Shown here in pieces: positions 8,129-17,201 of a DNA stretch of 64,000 bases. The notes beneath the pieces are model-generated. The model was given only the letters and a program-made list of their open reading frames with translations, was not told the DNA's origin and ran no database searches. Position 1 is the first letter of the stretch; the number at the start of each line of letters is the position of its first letter. This stretch comes from Deltaproteobacteria bacterium (GTDB lineage Bacteria > Myxococcota_A > UBA9160 > UBA6930): NCBI GenBank assembly GCA_028817435.1, contig JAPPPQ010000017.1, forward strand, positions 124,001 to 188,000. The letters run 5' to 3'. The translations under genes were made by a program, and so were the position numbers.

Positions 8129-9193
8129 GTGGCGGGAAGAATGACAGCGCGCGGCGCAGCGCCGGCCCGGCTGCTGGCGCAGCTGCGCGAGTCGCTGGAC
8201 GCGCTCTCGTTGCGGCGGCAGCGGTTGCTGGTCGCCGTCTCCGGCGGCGTGGATTCCACGGCGCTGCTCCACGCGCTCTCGGAACTGGCGCCGGAGTTCG
8301 AGCTGCTCCTCGAGGTGGGGCATATCAACCACGGGCTGCGCGGCGCGGAATCGGCGGGCGATGAGCGCTTCGTGCGCGATCTCGCCGGGCAACTGGGCGC
8401 GCCCTGCCAGGTGCGCCGGGCCGATCCGCGCCCGCTCTGCATCGGCAGCAGCCGCACGCGCCCCACTTTGCAAGAGGCCGCGCGGCGCTTGCGCTACGAG
8501 GCGCTGTTGCAAATGGCGCAGGGGGCGCTCATCGCCACCGCCCATACCCAGGACGACCAGGCCGAGACTGTGCTGCTGCGCCTGTTGCGCGGCGCGGGGC
8601 CGGACGCCATGGGCGGCATTCCCGAGCGCGGGCGGGAGGGGCGCGTGGTGCGTCCGCTGCTCGGCGCGAGCCGGGCCGATGTGCTGCATTACGCCCAGGC
8701 GCGGGGGCTCGCCTGGCGCGAGGATTCCTCGAACCGCAATGCGGCCTTCGCCCGGGCGCGCCTGCGCCTGGGCGGGCTGGCAGAGCTGGCGGAATCGCTG
8801 AATCCCGCCTGGCGCAGGGCGGCTGCCAATTTGGCTGAGGCGCAGCGCCGCGAGAGCGAGTGGATTGAGGCCCTGGTAGCGCAGGAAGCCAAACAGCGTT
8901 TCACTCGAAGCGGGGCGGGGTTGTGCGCGCCCCGGAAAGGATGGGATGAGTTGCCCGAGGGGTTGTTGCGGCGGCTGGTGCACTTTGCGCTGCGCGAGCT
9001 GGCGGTGGGGCGCGACCTGAGCCGGGTGCACATTTTGCGCGTGGCGGCTTTTCTGCGCGGCGCGCGCACCGGCGCGCGCCTGGAATTGCCGGGGGGATTG
9101 CTGCTGCGCTGCGAGCGCGGGGGCTTTCGCTTCCTGCGCGCGGGGCCGCCGGATGGGCGCAGTGCGCCGGGCGGCGCGCCCGAGGGCTGCTAA
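8129..9193 (+). CDS. tilS: tRNA(Ile)-lysidine synthase TilS
   Basis: A 354-residue N-type ATP pyrophosphatase. The PP-loop SGGVDS is at residues 38-43, followed by HINHGLRG and ATAHTQDDQAET, all diagnostic of TilS. The enzyme converts C34 of the minor tRNA-Ile(CAU) anticodon to lysidine so that it reads AUA. The C-terminal substrate-binding region is present but short and Arg/Gly-rich. The GTG at 8129 is used; an in-frame ATG at 8141, preceded by GGGAAGA, is an alternative. It lies directly upstream of ftsH, a gene pairing seen in many bacteria. Confidence 0.93.
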   Translation: MAGRMTARGAAPARLLAQLRESLDALSLRRQRLLVAVSGGVDSTALLHALSELAPEFELLLEVGHINHGLRGAESAGDERFVRDLAGQLGAPCQVRRADPRPLCIGSSRTRPTLQEAARRLRYEALLQMAQGALIATAHTQDDQAETVLLRLLRGAGPDAMGGIPERGREGRVVRPLLGASRADVLHYAQARGLAWREDSSNRNAAFARARLRLGGLAELAESLNPAWRRAAANLAEAQRRESEWIEALVAQEAKQRFTRSGAGLCAPRKGWDELPEGLLRRLVHFALRELAVGRDLSRVHILRVAAFLRGARTGARLELPGGLLLRCERGGFRFLRAGPPDGRSAPGGAPEGC

Positions 9194-9202
9194 GCTCCCC
9201 CC

Positions 9203-11137
9203 GTGCCGAACCTCTACAAGAACCTGGCGCTGTGGGCCGCTCTGATGCTGATGGCGGTGTTGCTGGTGAGCGTCCTGCGGCAGGGCGAGGAAGAGCCCAA
9301 GGAAGTCTCCTACCCGGTGGTGGTGGACCTGCTGGCTGCGGACCAGGTGGAAGAGCTGTTGCTCGAGGACAACCATGTCTCGGGCCGCACCCTGGATGGC
9401 ACGCCCTTCGTCGCCTATGTGCCGCAGTATTTCTATCCGCAATTCGGCGCGAAGGTGGAGGCCTTTCACGCGCGCCGCCCGGAGGCGGAGATTCGCACGC
9501 AGCCCCGCCGGGAGGGTTCCATCTGGCAGCAGATGCTGATCTGGTGGCTGCCCTTCCTGCTTTTGATCGCGCTGTGGTTCTTCGCCATTCGCCACCTGCA
9601 GGGCGGGGGCGGCAAGGCCATGAGCTTCGGCAAATCCCGCGCGCGGCTGCTCACCGAAAGCCAGCAGCGCATCACCTTCGAGGATGTGGCGGGGGTGGAG
9701 GAATCGAAGGCGGAGCTGGAGGAGATCATCGCCTTTTTGCGCGATCCCAAGAAGTTCACGCGGCTGGGCGGGCGCATTCCCAAAGGCGTCCTGCTGGTGG
9801 GAACGCCGGGGACGGGCAAGACGCTGTTGGCCCGGGCGGTGGCCGGCGAAGCGGGCGTTCCCTTCTTCTCCATCTCGGGCTCGGACTTCGTCGAGATGTT
9901 CGTGGGGGTGGGCGCTTCCCGGGTCCGCGACCTCTTCCTGCAGGGCAAGAAGAACGCCCCCTGTCTGGTGTTCATTGACGAGATAGACGCCGTGGGCCGG
10001 CACCGGGGCGCAGGGCTGGGCGGCGGGCACGATGAGCGCGAGCAGACGCTGAACCAGCTGCTCGTGGAGATGGACGGCTTCGAGTCCAACGAAGGCGTGA
10101 TTTTGATCGCCGCCACCAATCGCCCGGATGTGTTGGATCCGGCGCTGCTGCGCCCGGGCCGCTTCGACCGCCGGGTGGTGGTGCCGCGCCCGGATCTGCG
10201 CGGCCGGGTGGCCATTTTGCGGGTGCACAGCCGCAGCGTGCCGCTGGCCGGCGATGTGGATCTGGAAGTGCTGGCGCGGGGCACGCCGGGCTTCGTGGGC
10301 GCAGATTTGCAGAACCTGGTGAACGAGGCCGCGCTGCTGGCCGCGCGGCGCGAGGCCAGCCGCGTCGGCATGCTCGACTTCGAGAGGGCCAAGGACAAGG
10401 TGCTGCTCGGCGCAGAGCGCCGCAGCATGATCATGAGCGATGAGGACAAGCGCATCAGCGCCTACCACGAGGGCGGCCATGCCCTGGTGGCCGCGCTTAC
10501 CGAGGGCTCGGATCCGGTGCACAAGGTCACCATCATTCCGCGCGGCATGGCGCTGGGGGTGACGCAGACCCTGCCGGTGGAGGACCGCCACAACCTCACC
10601 CGCAAGCAGATGATTGCGATGATCTCCTGGGCCATGGGCGGGCGCGCCGCCGAGGAGCTGGTGTTCAACCACTTTTCCACCGGCGCTTCCGACGACCTGC
10701 GGCAGGCCACGCGGCTGGCGCGGGAGATGGTCTGCCACTACGGCATGAGCGACAAGATCGGCCCGGTCTCCTACGACGAGCAGGATGGCGATGTGTTTCT
10801 GGGCCGCGACTTCGTCTCGCGCAAGAACTACAGCGAGAAGGTGGCCGAGCAGATTGACGAGGAGGTGCGGGGTTTGCTGACGCGCCTCTACGGCGAGGCG
10901 CGGCAGCTGCTGGCCGACAACCGCCCCGCGCTGGACCGCATCGCCGACGCGCTGCTCGAGCGCGAGACTCTGGAGACCGCCGACCTCGAGGCGCTGCTCG
11001 CCGGGCAGCCGCTGCCCCCGCTGCCCGCGCCCCTGGCCGCCGAGCCGGCGCCCGCGCCCGCCGAAGCCCCCGAGGCGCGGAAGGGCGAAGCCGCTGCGCC
11101 GGGGGGACTCCCGGAACCCGAACCGCTGCCCGGCTGA
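9203..11137 (+). CDS. ftsH: ATP-dependent zinc metalloprotease FtsH
   Basis: A 644-residue membrane AAA+ protease. It has TM1 at 7-26, a periplasmic segment, TM2 at about 111-130, Walker A GTPGTGKT at 200-207, Walker B FIDEID at 258-263, and an arginine-finger region LRPGRFDRR near 316-324. The zinc site is HEGGH at 422-426. FtsH degrades unneeded or misfolded membrane and regulatory proteins; in enterobacteria its targets include LpxC and sigma-32. The start codon is GTG at 9203, ten bases after tilS. The C-terminal tail is Pro/Ala/Glu-rich. The gene is followed by folP, the order found in many proteobacteria. Confidence 0.96.
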   Translation: MPNLYKNLALWAALMLMAVLLVSVLRQGEEEPKEVSYPVVVDLLAADQVEELLLEDNHVSGRTLDGTPFVAYVPQYFYPQFGAKVEAFHARRPEAEIRTQPRREGSIWQQMLIWWLPFLLLIALWFFAIRHLQGGGGKAMSFGKSRARLLTESQQRITFEDVAGVEESKAELEEIIAFLRDPKKFTRLGGRIPKGVLLVGTPGTGKTLLARAVAGEAGVPFFSISGSDFVEMFVGVGASRVRDLFLQGKKNAPCLVFIDEIDAVGRHRGAGLGGGHDEREQTLNQLLVEMDGFESNEGVILIAATNRPDVLDPALLRPGRFDRRVVVPRPDLRGRVAILRVHSRSVPLAGDVDLEVLARGTPGFVGADLQNLVNEAALLAARREASRVGMLDFERAKDKVLLGAERRSMIMSDEDKRISAYHEGGHALVAALTEGSDPVHKVTIIPRGMALGVTQTLPVEDRHNLTRKQMIAMISWAMGGRAAEELVFNHFSTGASDDLRQATRLAREMVCHYGMSDKIGPVSYDEQDGDVFLGRDFVSRKNYSEKVAEQIDEEVRGLLTRLYGEARQLLADNRPALDRIADALLERETLETADLEALLAGQPLPPLPAPLAAEPAPAPAEAPEARKGEAAAPGGLPEPEPLPG

Positions 11138-11158
11138 GCCGCGCTTCCCGGAGAATCC

Positions 11159-12043
11159 ATGTCCGAGCCCGCACTCGCCCCGCCCGCGCAGGCGGCCATT
11201 GTCGGGGTGCTGAATGTCACGCCGGACTCTTTCTCGGACGGCGGCCGCTTCATGCGCGGCGGGCAGGTGGAGGTGGCGGCGGTGCTGGCCGAGGCGCGGG
11301 CGCTGGTGGCGGCGGGAGCGGCGATTCTCGATGTGGGCGGAGAATCCACCCGCCCCGGCGCAGCGCCGGTTTCGCCGGATTGCGAATTGCGCCGGGTGCT
11401 GCCGGTGGTGCAGGCGCTGGCCGCCGCGCTGCCCGTGCCGATTTCCATTGACACGCGCCGCGCTTCCGTAGCCGAGGCGGCGCTGCGCGCCGGGGCGCGC
11501 ATTGCCAACGATGTGTCGGGGCTGCGCAGCGGCTCTGAGTTGGCCCGGGCGGTGGCGCGCCATGGCGCGCAGTTGGTGCTGGGCCATTTGCGCGGCGAGC
11601 CCTCTGCCATGCAGCGGCAGGTGCGCTTCGCCAATGCGCTGGACGAGGTCGCCGCCGAGCTGGAGGAATCGGTGGAGGTGGCGCTGGCGGCGGGAGTCCC
11701 GCGCAGCCGCCTGGCCGTGGATCCCGGCATCGGCTTCGGCAAGCGCCTTTCGCACAACCTGGCGCTGCTGGCCAATCTGGGCGCGCTGCGGCGGCGGCTG
11801 GCGCTGCCGGTCTGGGTGGGCCCTTCGCGCAAGTCCTTTCTGGGCGAGCTCACCGGCGATCCGGTGACGGCGCGGGATCTTTCGACTCACTGCGCCGCGG
11901 CCATCGCCGTTTTTGAGGGGGCCGATGCGGTGCGCGTGCACGATGTAGCGGGCGCGCGCCGCGCCGTGGCCGTGGCCAGCGCGCTGCGCGGCGCACGGCG
12001 CGAGAAAGGAGCGCGGGAATGCTCGGCTATCTCAGCAGCCTGA
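11159..12043 (+). CDS. folP: Dihydropteroate synthase
   Basis: A 294-residue TIM-barrel enzyme that joins p-aminobenzoate to 6-hydroxymethyl-dihydropterin pyrophosphate in folate synthesis. Diagnostic segments are GVLNVTPDSFSDGG, DVGGESTRPGA, ISIDTRRA, ANDVSG, DPGIGFGK and GPSRKSFLG. It starts at an ATG 21 bases after ftsH. The 3' end overlaps cdaA by 25 bases, so the last eight or so residues are encoded together with the cdaA start. Confidence 0.95.
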   Translation: MSEPALAPPAQAAIVGVLNVTPDSFSDGGRFMRGGQVEVAAVLAEARALVAAGAAILDVGGESTRPGAAPVSPDCELRRVLPVVQALAAALPVPISIDTRRASVAEAALRAGARIANDVSGLRSGSELARAVARHGAQLVLGHLRGEPSAMQRQVRFANALDEVAAELEESVEVALAAGVPRSRLAVDPGIGFGKRLSHNLALLANLGALRRRLALPVWVGPSRKSFLGELTGDPVTARDLSTHCAAAIAVFEGADAVRVHDVAGARRAVAVASALRGARREKGARECSAISAA

Positions 12044-12924
12044 TCACCGGCCTGTGGGCCGAGTTCACGGCCTTCTTCGCCGCCAGCTACGCGCATTCGG
12101 ATCTGCTCGATATGCTGGTGGTGGCGGCGGTGATCTACGGCGTGCTGATGCTGATTCGCGGCACCCGGGCGGTGCAGGTGCTGGGGGGGCTGGCCGCGCT
12201 GCTGGGTGTGCGGCTGCTGGCCGGCTGGCTGGGCTTCGACACGCTCATCTGGCTCTTCGACAATCTGCTGAGCTCGCTGGTGCTGATCATCGTGATTCTC
12301 TTCGCCGACGACATTCGCCGGGCGCTGGCGCGGCTGGGGCGGCGCTTCGTGCCGCGCCTTACCGAATGGCAGGATACGCGCATTCTGGAAGAAGTGGTGC
12401 GCGCAACCCAGGAACTTTCGCGCCGCCGCAACGGCGCGCTGGTGCTCTTCGAGCGCGAATCGCGCCTGGCCGACCAGCTCGAGAGCGCCGCGCCGGTGGA
12501 CGCCGCCATTTCCAAGGATCTGCTGATCTGCCTGTTCCAGCCCACCTCGCCCCTGCACGATGGCGGCGTGGTGATTCGCTCCGGGCGCATCTCGCTGGCC
12601 CGGGCCATTTTGCCGCTCACGCTGCGCGACGATTTGCCCGAGGATCTCGGCACCCGGCACCGCGCCGCCATCGGCCTTACCGAGCAGACCGACGCCGTGG
12701 TGGTGGTGATCTCCGAAGAGACGGGCTCGATTTCGGTGGCGATGGGGGGCGAGTTGACCCGGGGACTCGGCGCGCCGGAACTGAGCGGCGTGCTGCGCGA
12801 GTTTCTCTCCCGCGATCCGCAGGAGGACGAGCGCGAGCCCGGCGAGGAGGAGGACGAGTTGTTGGTGGAAGAGGATCCGGCGGAGCGCTCCGGCCGCAGC
12901 GGCGCGGCGGAGGCGGTTTCGTGA
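12019..12924 (+). CDS. cdaA: Diadenylate cyclase CdaA (c-di-AMP synthase)
   Basis: A 301-residue membrane-bound DisA_N-domain protein. Three N-terminal hydrophobic segments (about residues 29-46, 53-70 and 78-96) precede the cyclase domain. The catalytic DGA motif appears as DGG (181-183) in LHDGGVVI, and RHR (213-215) appears in GTRHRAAIG. The enzyme condenses two ATP into c-di-AMP. The Gly in place of Ala in the DGA motif is a small departure. The C-terminal tail is strongly acidic. It overlaps folP upstream and cdaR downstream (GTGA). The cdaA-cdaR-glmM order is conserved in Firmicutes, and in deltaproteobacteria it is typically preceded by ftsH-folP. Confidence 0.93.
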   Translation: MLGYLSSLITGLWAEFTAFFAASYAHSDLLDMLVVAAVIYGVLMLIRGTRAVQVLGGLAALLGVRLLAGWLGFDTLIWLFDNLLSSLVLIIVILFADDIRRALARLGRRFVPRLTEWQDTRILEEVVRATQELSRRRNGALVLFERESRLADQLESAAPVDAAISKDLLICLFQPTSPLHDGGVVIRSGRISLARAILPLTLRDDLPEDLGTRHRAAIGLTEQTDAVVVVISEETGSISVAMGGELTRGLGAPELSGVLREFLSRDPQEDEREPGEEEDELLVEEDPAERSGRSGAAEAVS

Positions 12925-13592
12925 ATCGCGTGCGCAAACTCCGCTACGCGGCAATTTCGCTGTTCGGCGCATTTTTGCTGTGGAGCGTGGCCAACAGCAC
13001 CTCGCCGGTGGAGCGCCCCTTCGATGTGCCGGTGGTGACCGAGGGGTTGTCCGAGCGCCTGGTGGTGAAGGAGCAGGACTACGACCGGGTGAACATTCGC
13101 GTGCGCGGCAGCCGCGCGGCGCTCACCCGGGTCTCCGCCAGCGAGCTGGAATACGCGGCGGATCTCTCCCAGGCGCGGGCCGGCGCCATTACCCATGTGG
13201 TGGACGAGACGCGCATTGAAGAGCGCCACCTGCCGAGCGGCGTGCGCATTGTGAGCCGCTCTCCCGTGGCGCTGAACTTCCGGCTGGAGCCGCGTTACAG
13301 CCGCGCGGTGCGGGTGCAGGCGCCGGCCATTGAGGGCGCGCCCGCGCCGGGCTACTTCGTGGCGGGCGTTTCGGTGAGCCCGAGGCGCGTCACCGTAACG
13401 GGCGCGCGCAGCGAGGTGCTGGCGCTGCGCGCGGTGCCCACCGAGGCGGTGGAGGTGGACGACGCCAGCGAGCCCATCGTGCGCCCGCTGCGCGCCTCGC
13501 TGGGCAGCCGCCCGCTGTGGCTGGAAGAGGGCCAGCAGATTGAGGTGCGCGTGGACATCCAGGCGCGGGAGGCCGCCGGGCGCGCTCCATGA
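12921..13592 (+). CDS. cdaR: YbbR-domain protein CdaR
   Basis: A 223-residue protein with one N-terminal transmembrane helix (about residues 9-25) and YbbR-type extracytoplasmic repeats; VEVDDASEPI in the second repeat and PVERPFDVPV in the first are typical. CdaR proteins bind and modulate CdaA. Two YbbR repeats are visible, fewer than the four of Bacillus subtilis CdaR. The start is a GTG overlapping the cdaA stop (GTGA), and its stop overlaps the glmM start (ATGA), so the three genes are translationally coupled. Confidence 0.85.
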   Translation: MNRVRKLRYAAISLFGAFLLWSVANSTSPVERPFDVPVVTEGLSERLVVKEQDYDRVNIRVRGSRAALTRVSASELEYAADLSQARAGAITHVVDETRIEERHLPSGVRIVSRSPVALNFRLEPRYSRAVRVQAPAIEGAPAPGYFVAGVSVSPRRVTVTGARSEVLALRAVPTEAVEVDDASEPIVRPLRASLGSRPLWLEEGQQIEVRVDIQAREAAGRAP

Positions 13593-14941
13593 GCGGGCGG
13601 CTCTTCGGCACCGACGGCGTGCGCGGCACGGCGAATGTGCACCCGATGACGGCGGAAATGACGCTGCGCCTGGGGCAGGCGCTGGCCCATGTGTTTCGCG
13701 GCAGCAGCGGCGCCAACCGCGTGCTCATTGGCAAGGACACCCGGCTCTCCGGCTATATGTTCGAGGACGCGCTGGCGGCGGGTCTCTGCGCCATGGGCGT
13801 GAATGTGATTCAGGTGGGCCCCATGCCAACGCCGGCCATGGCCTTTCTCACCGCCGATATGCGCTGCGACGCCGGCGCGATGATCTCCGCCAGCCACAAT
13901 CCCTACCGCGACAACGGCATCAAGTTCTTCGCCCGGGACGGCTTCAAACTGCCGGACGAGGTGCAGGAGCGCATCGAAGAACTCGTCGCCTCGGAACATC
14001 TGGAGGAATTTCGCGCCGCCCCCGAGGCCCTGGGCCGCGCCCGGCGCATTGACGACGCCGCGGGCCGCTATGTGGTGTTTCTGAAAAAGACCTTCCCGCT
14101 GGATCTCACTTTGGAGGGCCTGCGCATTGCGCTGGATTGCGCGAACGGCGCGGCCTACAAGGTGGGGCCGACGGTGCTGGAAGAGCTGGGGGCCGAGGTC
14201 TCCGCCATCGGCGTTTCGCCGAACGGCCGCAACATCAACGAGGGCTGCGGCGCGCTGCACCCCGAGCGTTTGTGCGAAGAAGTGCTCGCGCACCGCGCAG
14301 ATATTGGCATTGCAGTGGACGGCGATGCGGACCGCGTGGTGCTGGTGACCGAGCGCGGCGAGATTGTGGACGGCGACGCGCTGCTGGCCCTTTGCACCCG
14401 GGATCTGGTGGAGCGCGAAGAACTGCGCGGCGGCGCGCTGGTGGCCACGGTGATGAGCAACTTGGGCCTGGAGTTGGCGCTGCGCGAGATCGGCGTCCGT
14501 TTGGTGCGCACCGAGGTGGGCGACCGCCGCGTGGTCGAAGAGATGCGGCGCGGCGGCTACAACCTGGGCGGCGAGCAATCCGGCCATGTGGTTTTTCTCG
14601 ATCACAACACCACGGGAGACGGCCTGCTCACCGCGCTGCAGGTGCTGGCGGTGATGAAGCGCAGGGCGCGGCGGCTCTCGGAACTGGCGGGGGGCCTCAC
14701 GCGCTTTCCCCAGTCGCTGGTGAGCGTGCAGCTTCCCCGCCGCCCGGCAGGCGAGTTGCCCGGCTTCGAGCGGCATGTGGAGGCGGTGAAGCGCGAGCTG
14801 GGCGAGCGCGGGCGCGTGGTGGTGCGCTACTCGGGCACCGAGCCGAAGCTGCGCGTAATGGTGGAAGGCGAGGACGAGGCCCGGGTGCGCCAGTTGGCGG
14901 CAGAGCTCGCCGACGAGTTGCGCAGCGCGGCGGCGCCTTGA
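13589..14941 (+). CDS. glmM: Phosphoglucosamine mutase
   Basis: A 450-residue alpha-D-phosphohexomutase that converts glucosamine-6-phosphate to glucosamine-1-phosphate for UDP-GlcNAc, and so for peptidoglycan and LPS. It starts with LFGTDGVRG. The phosphoserine is Ser102 in SASHNPYRDNG, the metal loop is DGDADR, the sugar loop is GGEQSGH, and the phosphate loop near the C-terminus is RYSGTEPKLRV. It is coupled to cdaR by ATGA. In Firmicutes, CdaA, CdaR and GlmM form a complex that controls c-di-AMP, and the conserved order suggests the same here. Confidence 0.96.
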   Translation: MSGRLFGTDGVRGTANVHPMTAEMTLRLGQALAHVFRGSSGANRVLIGKDTRLSGYMFEDALAAGLCAMGVNVIQVGPMPTPAMAFLTADMRCDAGAMISASHNPYRDNGIKFFARDGFKLPDEVQERIEELVASEHLEEFRAAPEALGRARRIDDAAGRYVVFLKKTFPLDLTLEGLRIALDCANGAAYKVGPTVLEELGAEVSAIGVSPNGRNINEGCGALHPERLCEEVLAHRADIGIAVDGDADRVVLVTERGEIVDGDALLALCTRDLVEREELRGGALVATVMSNLGLELALREIGVRLVRTEVGDRRVVEEMRRGGYNLGGEQSGHVVFLDHNTTGDGLLTALQVLAVMKRRARRLSELAGGLTRFPQSLVSVQLPRRPAGELPGFERHVEAVKRELGERGRVVVRYSGTEPKLRVMVEGEDEARVRQLAAELADELRSAAAP

Positions 14942-16662
14942 TTTTGGACGGCGCGGTCTGGCCCCTGGTCTCGGCGGCGGAGATGCGGGCGCTGGACCGC
15001 CACACCATCGAGTCGCTGGGTGTTCCGGCAGATCTGCTGATGGAGTGCGCCGGACAGGCGGTTGCAGCGCAGGCGCTGCGGCTGCGCGCGGCGCTGGCGC
15101 CGGAAGCGCCACTGGTGGTGGCCTGCGGCGTGGGCGGCAATGGCGGCGACGGCCTGGTGGCGGCGCGGCGGTTGCACATGGAAGGTGCGCCGGTGCGCAT
15201 TTGGCCGCTGGCGCCGCGGAGTTTTCGCGGCGCGGCTGCGGCGAACTGGCGCCGCGCCCGGGCCGCCGGGGTTCCGGTCGCTTCCCGCGCGCCGGGCCTT
15301 GCGGGCGCGCTGGTGGTGGATGCGCTGTTCGGCGCGGGACTCTCCCGGGCGGTGGCAGGGGCGGCGGCCGCCGCCATTCGCCGCATTCGCGCGGCCCGGG
15401 AGCGGGGCTGCCGCGTGCTCAGCGTGGATCTGCCCTCGGGCCTGGATGCCGATACGGGGCAGCCGCTGGGGATCGCCGTGGCTGCGGATTGCACTTTGAC
15501 GCTGGGCCTTCCCAAGCTGGGGCTGGCGCTGCCGCCGGGGCGCGGCCTGGCGGGGCGCGTGCGGGTGGCGCGCATTGGCATTGCGGATGCCGCGCCGGAC
15601 TGCGCGCCTGGGGCGGAGCTCTGGACCCGCCGCGCCGCAGCCGCCCATCTGCCGCCGCGCCCGGCGGATTCTCACAAGGGCAGCTTTGGCCATGTGCTGG
15701 TGGTGGCGGGGAGCCGGGGCAAATCCGGCGCAGCCGCCCTGGCCGCCGCCGGGGCGGCGCGCATTGGCGCGGGCCTGGTCACCATCGCCTGCCCCGAGAG
15801 CGCCCACGCCGCCATTGCGGCCCACAGCGCCGAGGCGATGAGCGCCGCGCTGCCCGAAACGCCCGCTGGCGCGCTCTCGCTCGAGGCGGAGCGCGAGATC
15901 CTCGCCCTGGCCGCCGCGCTCAGCTCGCGCGGCGGCGCGGCCGCGCGGGCGCAGCGCGGTAGCAGCTCGCGCGGTGGAGATGCGGTGCGGCGGGGCGGTG
16001 CGCGCGGCCGATATGGCGGTGCGGCGCGCGAAGGGCGCGGGCGGCTGGCGGTGGTGCTGGGGCCGGGGCTCTCGCGCGAGCCGCAGAGTCTGGAGCTCGC
16101 GCGGCGGCTGGCGTTGCGGCTGCGCGCGCCGCTGGTCCTCGACGCCGATGCCGCCGTGGCCTTCGCCGGGGCGCTGCCGAACCTGGCCGCGCGCCGCGCG
16201 CCCTGTGTGCTCACACCTCACCCCGGCGAGGCCGCGGCGCTGCTCGGCGCTACTGCGGCGCAGATCAACAGCGGCCGGGTGGGGGCGGCCCGCAGACTGG
16301 CCGGGCAGAGCGGCGCAGTGGCGCTGCTGAAAGGCGCGGCCACGGTGGCCGCCGCCCCGGGGCGGCGCAGCGTGGTGAATCCCACGGGCGGGCCGCTGCT
16401 GGCCGCCGGGGGCAGCGGCGATGTGCTGGCCGGCATGGTGGGCGGCCTGCTGGCGCAGGGGGCGGAGGCCCTGGAGGCCGCCGCGCTGGCCGCCTATGTG
16501 CACGGCGCGGCTGCGGATCGCCTGGCCGCTTGCCGGGGCAGCGCCGGAACCCTGGCGGGCGAGCTCGCCGCCGCCCTGCCCGCGACTCTGCACGCGCTGG
16601 CCCGGGACGGGGAAGCGCGCGCGGAGGCTTTCGATGTCATCGCATTTCCGGAACCCCGCTGA
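14938..16662 (+). CDS. nnr: Bifunctional NAD(P)HX epimerase/dehydratase (NnrE-NnrD)
   Basis: This 574-residue protein joins the YjeF_N epimerase (about residues 1-215; VSAAEMRALDRHTIE, GVGGNGGDGLVAARRL, DLPSGLDADTG) to the ADP-dependent dehydratase (about 240-574; HKGSFGHVLVVAGS, LTPHPGEAA, NPTGGPLLAAGGSGDVLAGM). Together they repair damaged hydrated NADH and NADPH. No ATG or GTG gives a full N-terminus. A TTG at 14938 overlapping the glmM stop (TTGA), or a TTG at 14944, is the probable start. Residues 329-369 form an unusual Arg/Gly/Ser-rich insertion built on a 42-base direct repeat. tsaE follows 2 bases later. Confidence 0.93.
   Translation: MILDGAVWPLVSAAEMRALDRHTIESLGVPADLLMECAGQAVAAQALRLRAALAPEAPLVVACGVGGNGGDGLVAARRLHMEGAPVRIWPLAPRSFRGAAAANWRRARAAGVPVASRAPGLAGALVVDALFGAGLSRAVAGAAAAAIRRIRAARERGCRVLSVDLPSGLDADTGQPLGIAVAADCTLTLGLPKLGLALPPGRGLAGRVRVARIGIADAAPDCAPGAELWTRRAAAAHLPPRPADSHKGSFGHVLVVAGSRGKSGAAALAAAGAARIGAGLVTIACPESAHAAIAAHSAEAMSAALPETPAGALSLEAEREILALAAALSSRGGAAARAQRGSSSRGGDAVRRGGARGRYGGAAREGRGRLAVVLGPGLSREPQSLELARRLALRLRAPLVLDADAAVAFAGALPNLAARRAPCVLTPHPGEAAALLGATAAQINSGRVGAARRLAGQSGAVALLKGAATVAAAPGRRSVVNPTGGPLLAAGGSGDVLAGMVGGLLAQGAEALEAAALAAYVHGAAADRLAACRGSAGTLAGELAAALPATLHALARDGEARAEAFDVIAFPEPR
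15922..16044 (+). repeat. Arg/Gly-rich insertion in NnrD with 42-bp direct repeat
   Basis: AGCTCGCGCGG occurs at 15922-15932 and again 42 bases (14 codons) later at 15964-15974, with the intervening residues partly matching. The stretch encodes about 41 residues of Ser/Arg/Gly/Ala inside the dehydratase half, just before LAVVLGPGLS. The reading frame is kept. Confidence 0.7.
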
Positions 16663-16664
16663 CC

Positions 16665-17201
16665 GTGCTGCGCCTGCACTCCGGCAGCGCCGCCGAAACC
16701 CGCGGCCTGGCCCGCGGGCTGGCCGCTGCACTTTGCGAAGAGCCCGCGCCGCCCGGCCTTGCCATTGCGCTGGTGGGGGCGCTGGGCGCGGGCAAAACGC
16801 TGTTTGCCAAAGGGCTGGGGGAGGGCTTCGGCCTCGCGCCGGAGCACATGGCGAGTCCCACCTTCACCATTGCCAACGAGTTTGCGCTGCCGCCGGGCCG
16901 CCCTTTTGCGCGTCTGGTGCACGCCGATTTCTACCGCATGGAGGCCGAGGCCGAGCTCGAAGCCGCCGGCCTGCTGGATTGGCTCGCCCCCGGCGCGCTG
17001 CTGGTGGCGGAATGGGCCGACCGCTTTCCCGCCGCGCTGCCCGCAGATCACCTGGAAGTCCGCCTCGAAGCCGCAGACGCCGCCGCGCCGGGTGCAGACG
17101 CCGCCAAGGCAGATGCGGACGCGGCGCGGATGCTGTGCGCGCGGGCGGGGGGGGGCGCGGCGCGGCGCGTGCTTCTACGCTGGGCGGCGCGATGTCCCTG
17201 A
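16665..17201 (+). CDS. tsaE: tRNA threonylcarbamoyladenosine ATPase TsaE
   Basis: A 178-residue P-loop protein with Walker A GALGAGKT at 38-45, followed by SPTFTIANEF and LVHADFYRM, the TsaE signatures. TsaE is the ATPase partner of TsaB-TsaD in making t6A37 on tRNAs reading ANN codons. The start is a GTG at 16665, two bases after nnr. The C-terminal 40 or so residues are a low-complexity Ala/Asp tail containing a nine-G run (17147-17155). The stop lies inside the first codons of lysC, giving a 10-base overlap. Confidence 0.9.
   Translation: MLRLHSGSAAETRGLARGLAAALCEEPAPPGLAIALVGALGAGKTLFAKGLGEGFGLAPEHMASPTFTIANEFALPPGRPFARLVHADFYRMEAEAELEAAGLLDWLAPGALLVAEWADRFPAALPADHLEVRLEAADAAAPGADAAKADADAARMLCARAGGGAARRVLLRWAARCP
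17147..17155 (+). repeat. Nine-G homopolymer near the tsaE 3' end
   Basis: Nine consecutive Gs encode the Gly run in ARAGGGAARR of the TsaE tail, 37 bases before the lysC ATG. A one-base slip would change the last 15 or so residues and move the stop relative to the lysC start. Confidence 0.85.

Noticed and set aside
7985-11941. A 1300-codon open frame on the minus strand opposite tilS, ftsH and folP
   Set aside because: The plus strand has three complete, motif-bearing genes here. The antisense translation is low-complexity His/Gln/Arg-rich sequence produced by high-GC codon bias.
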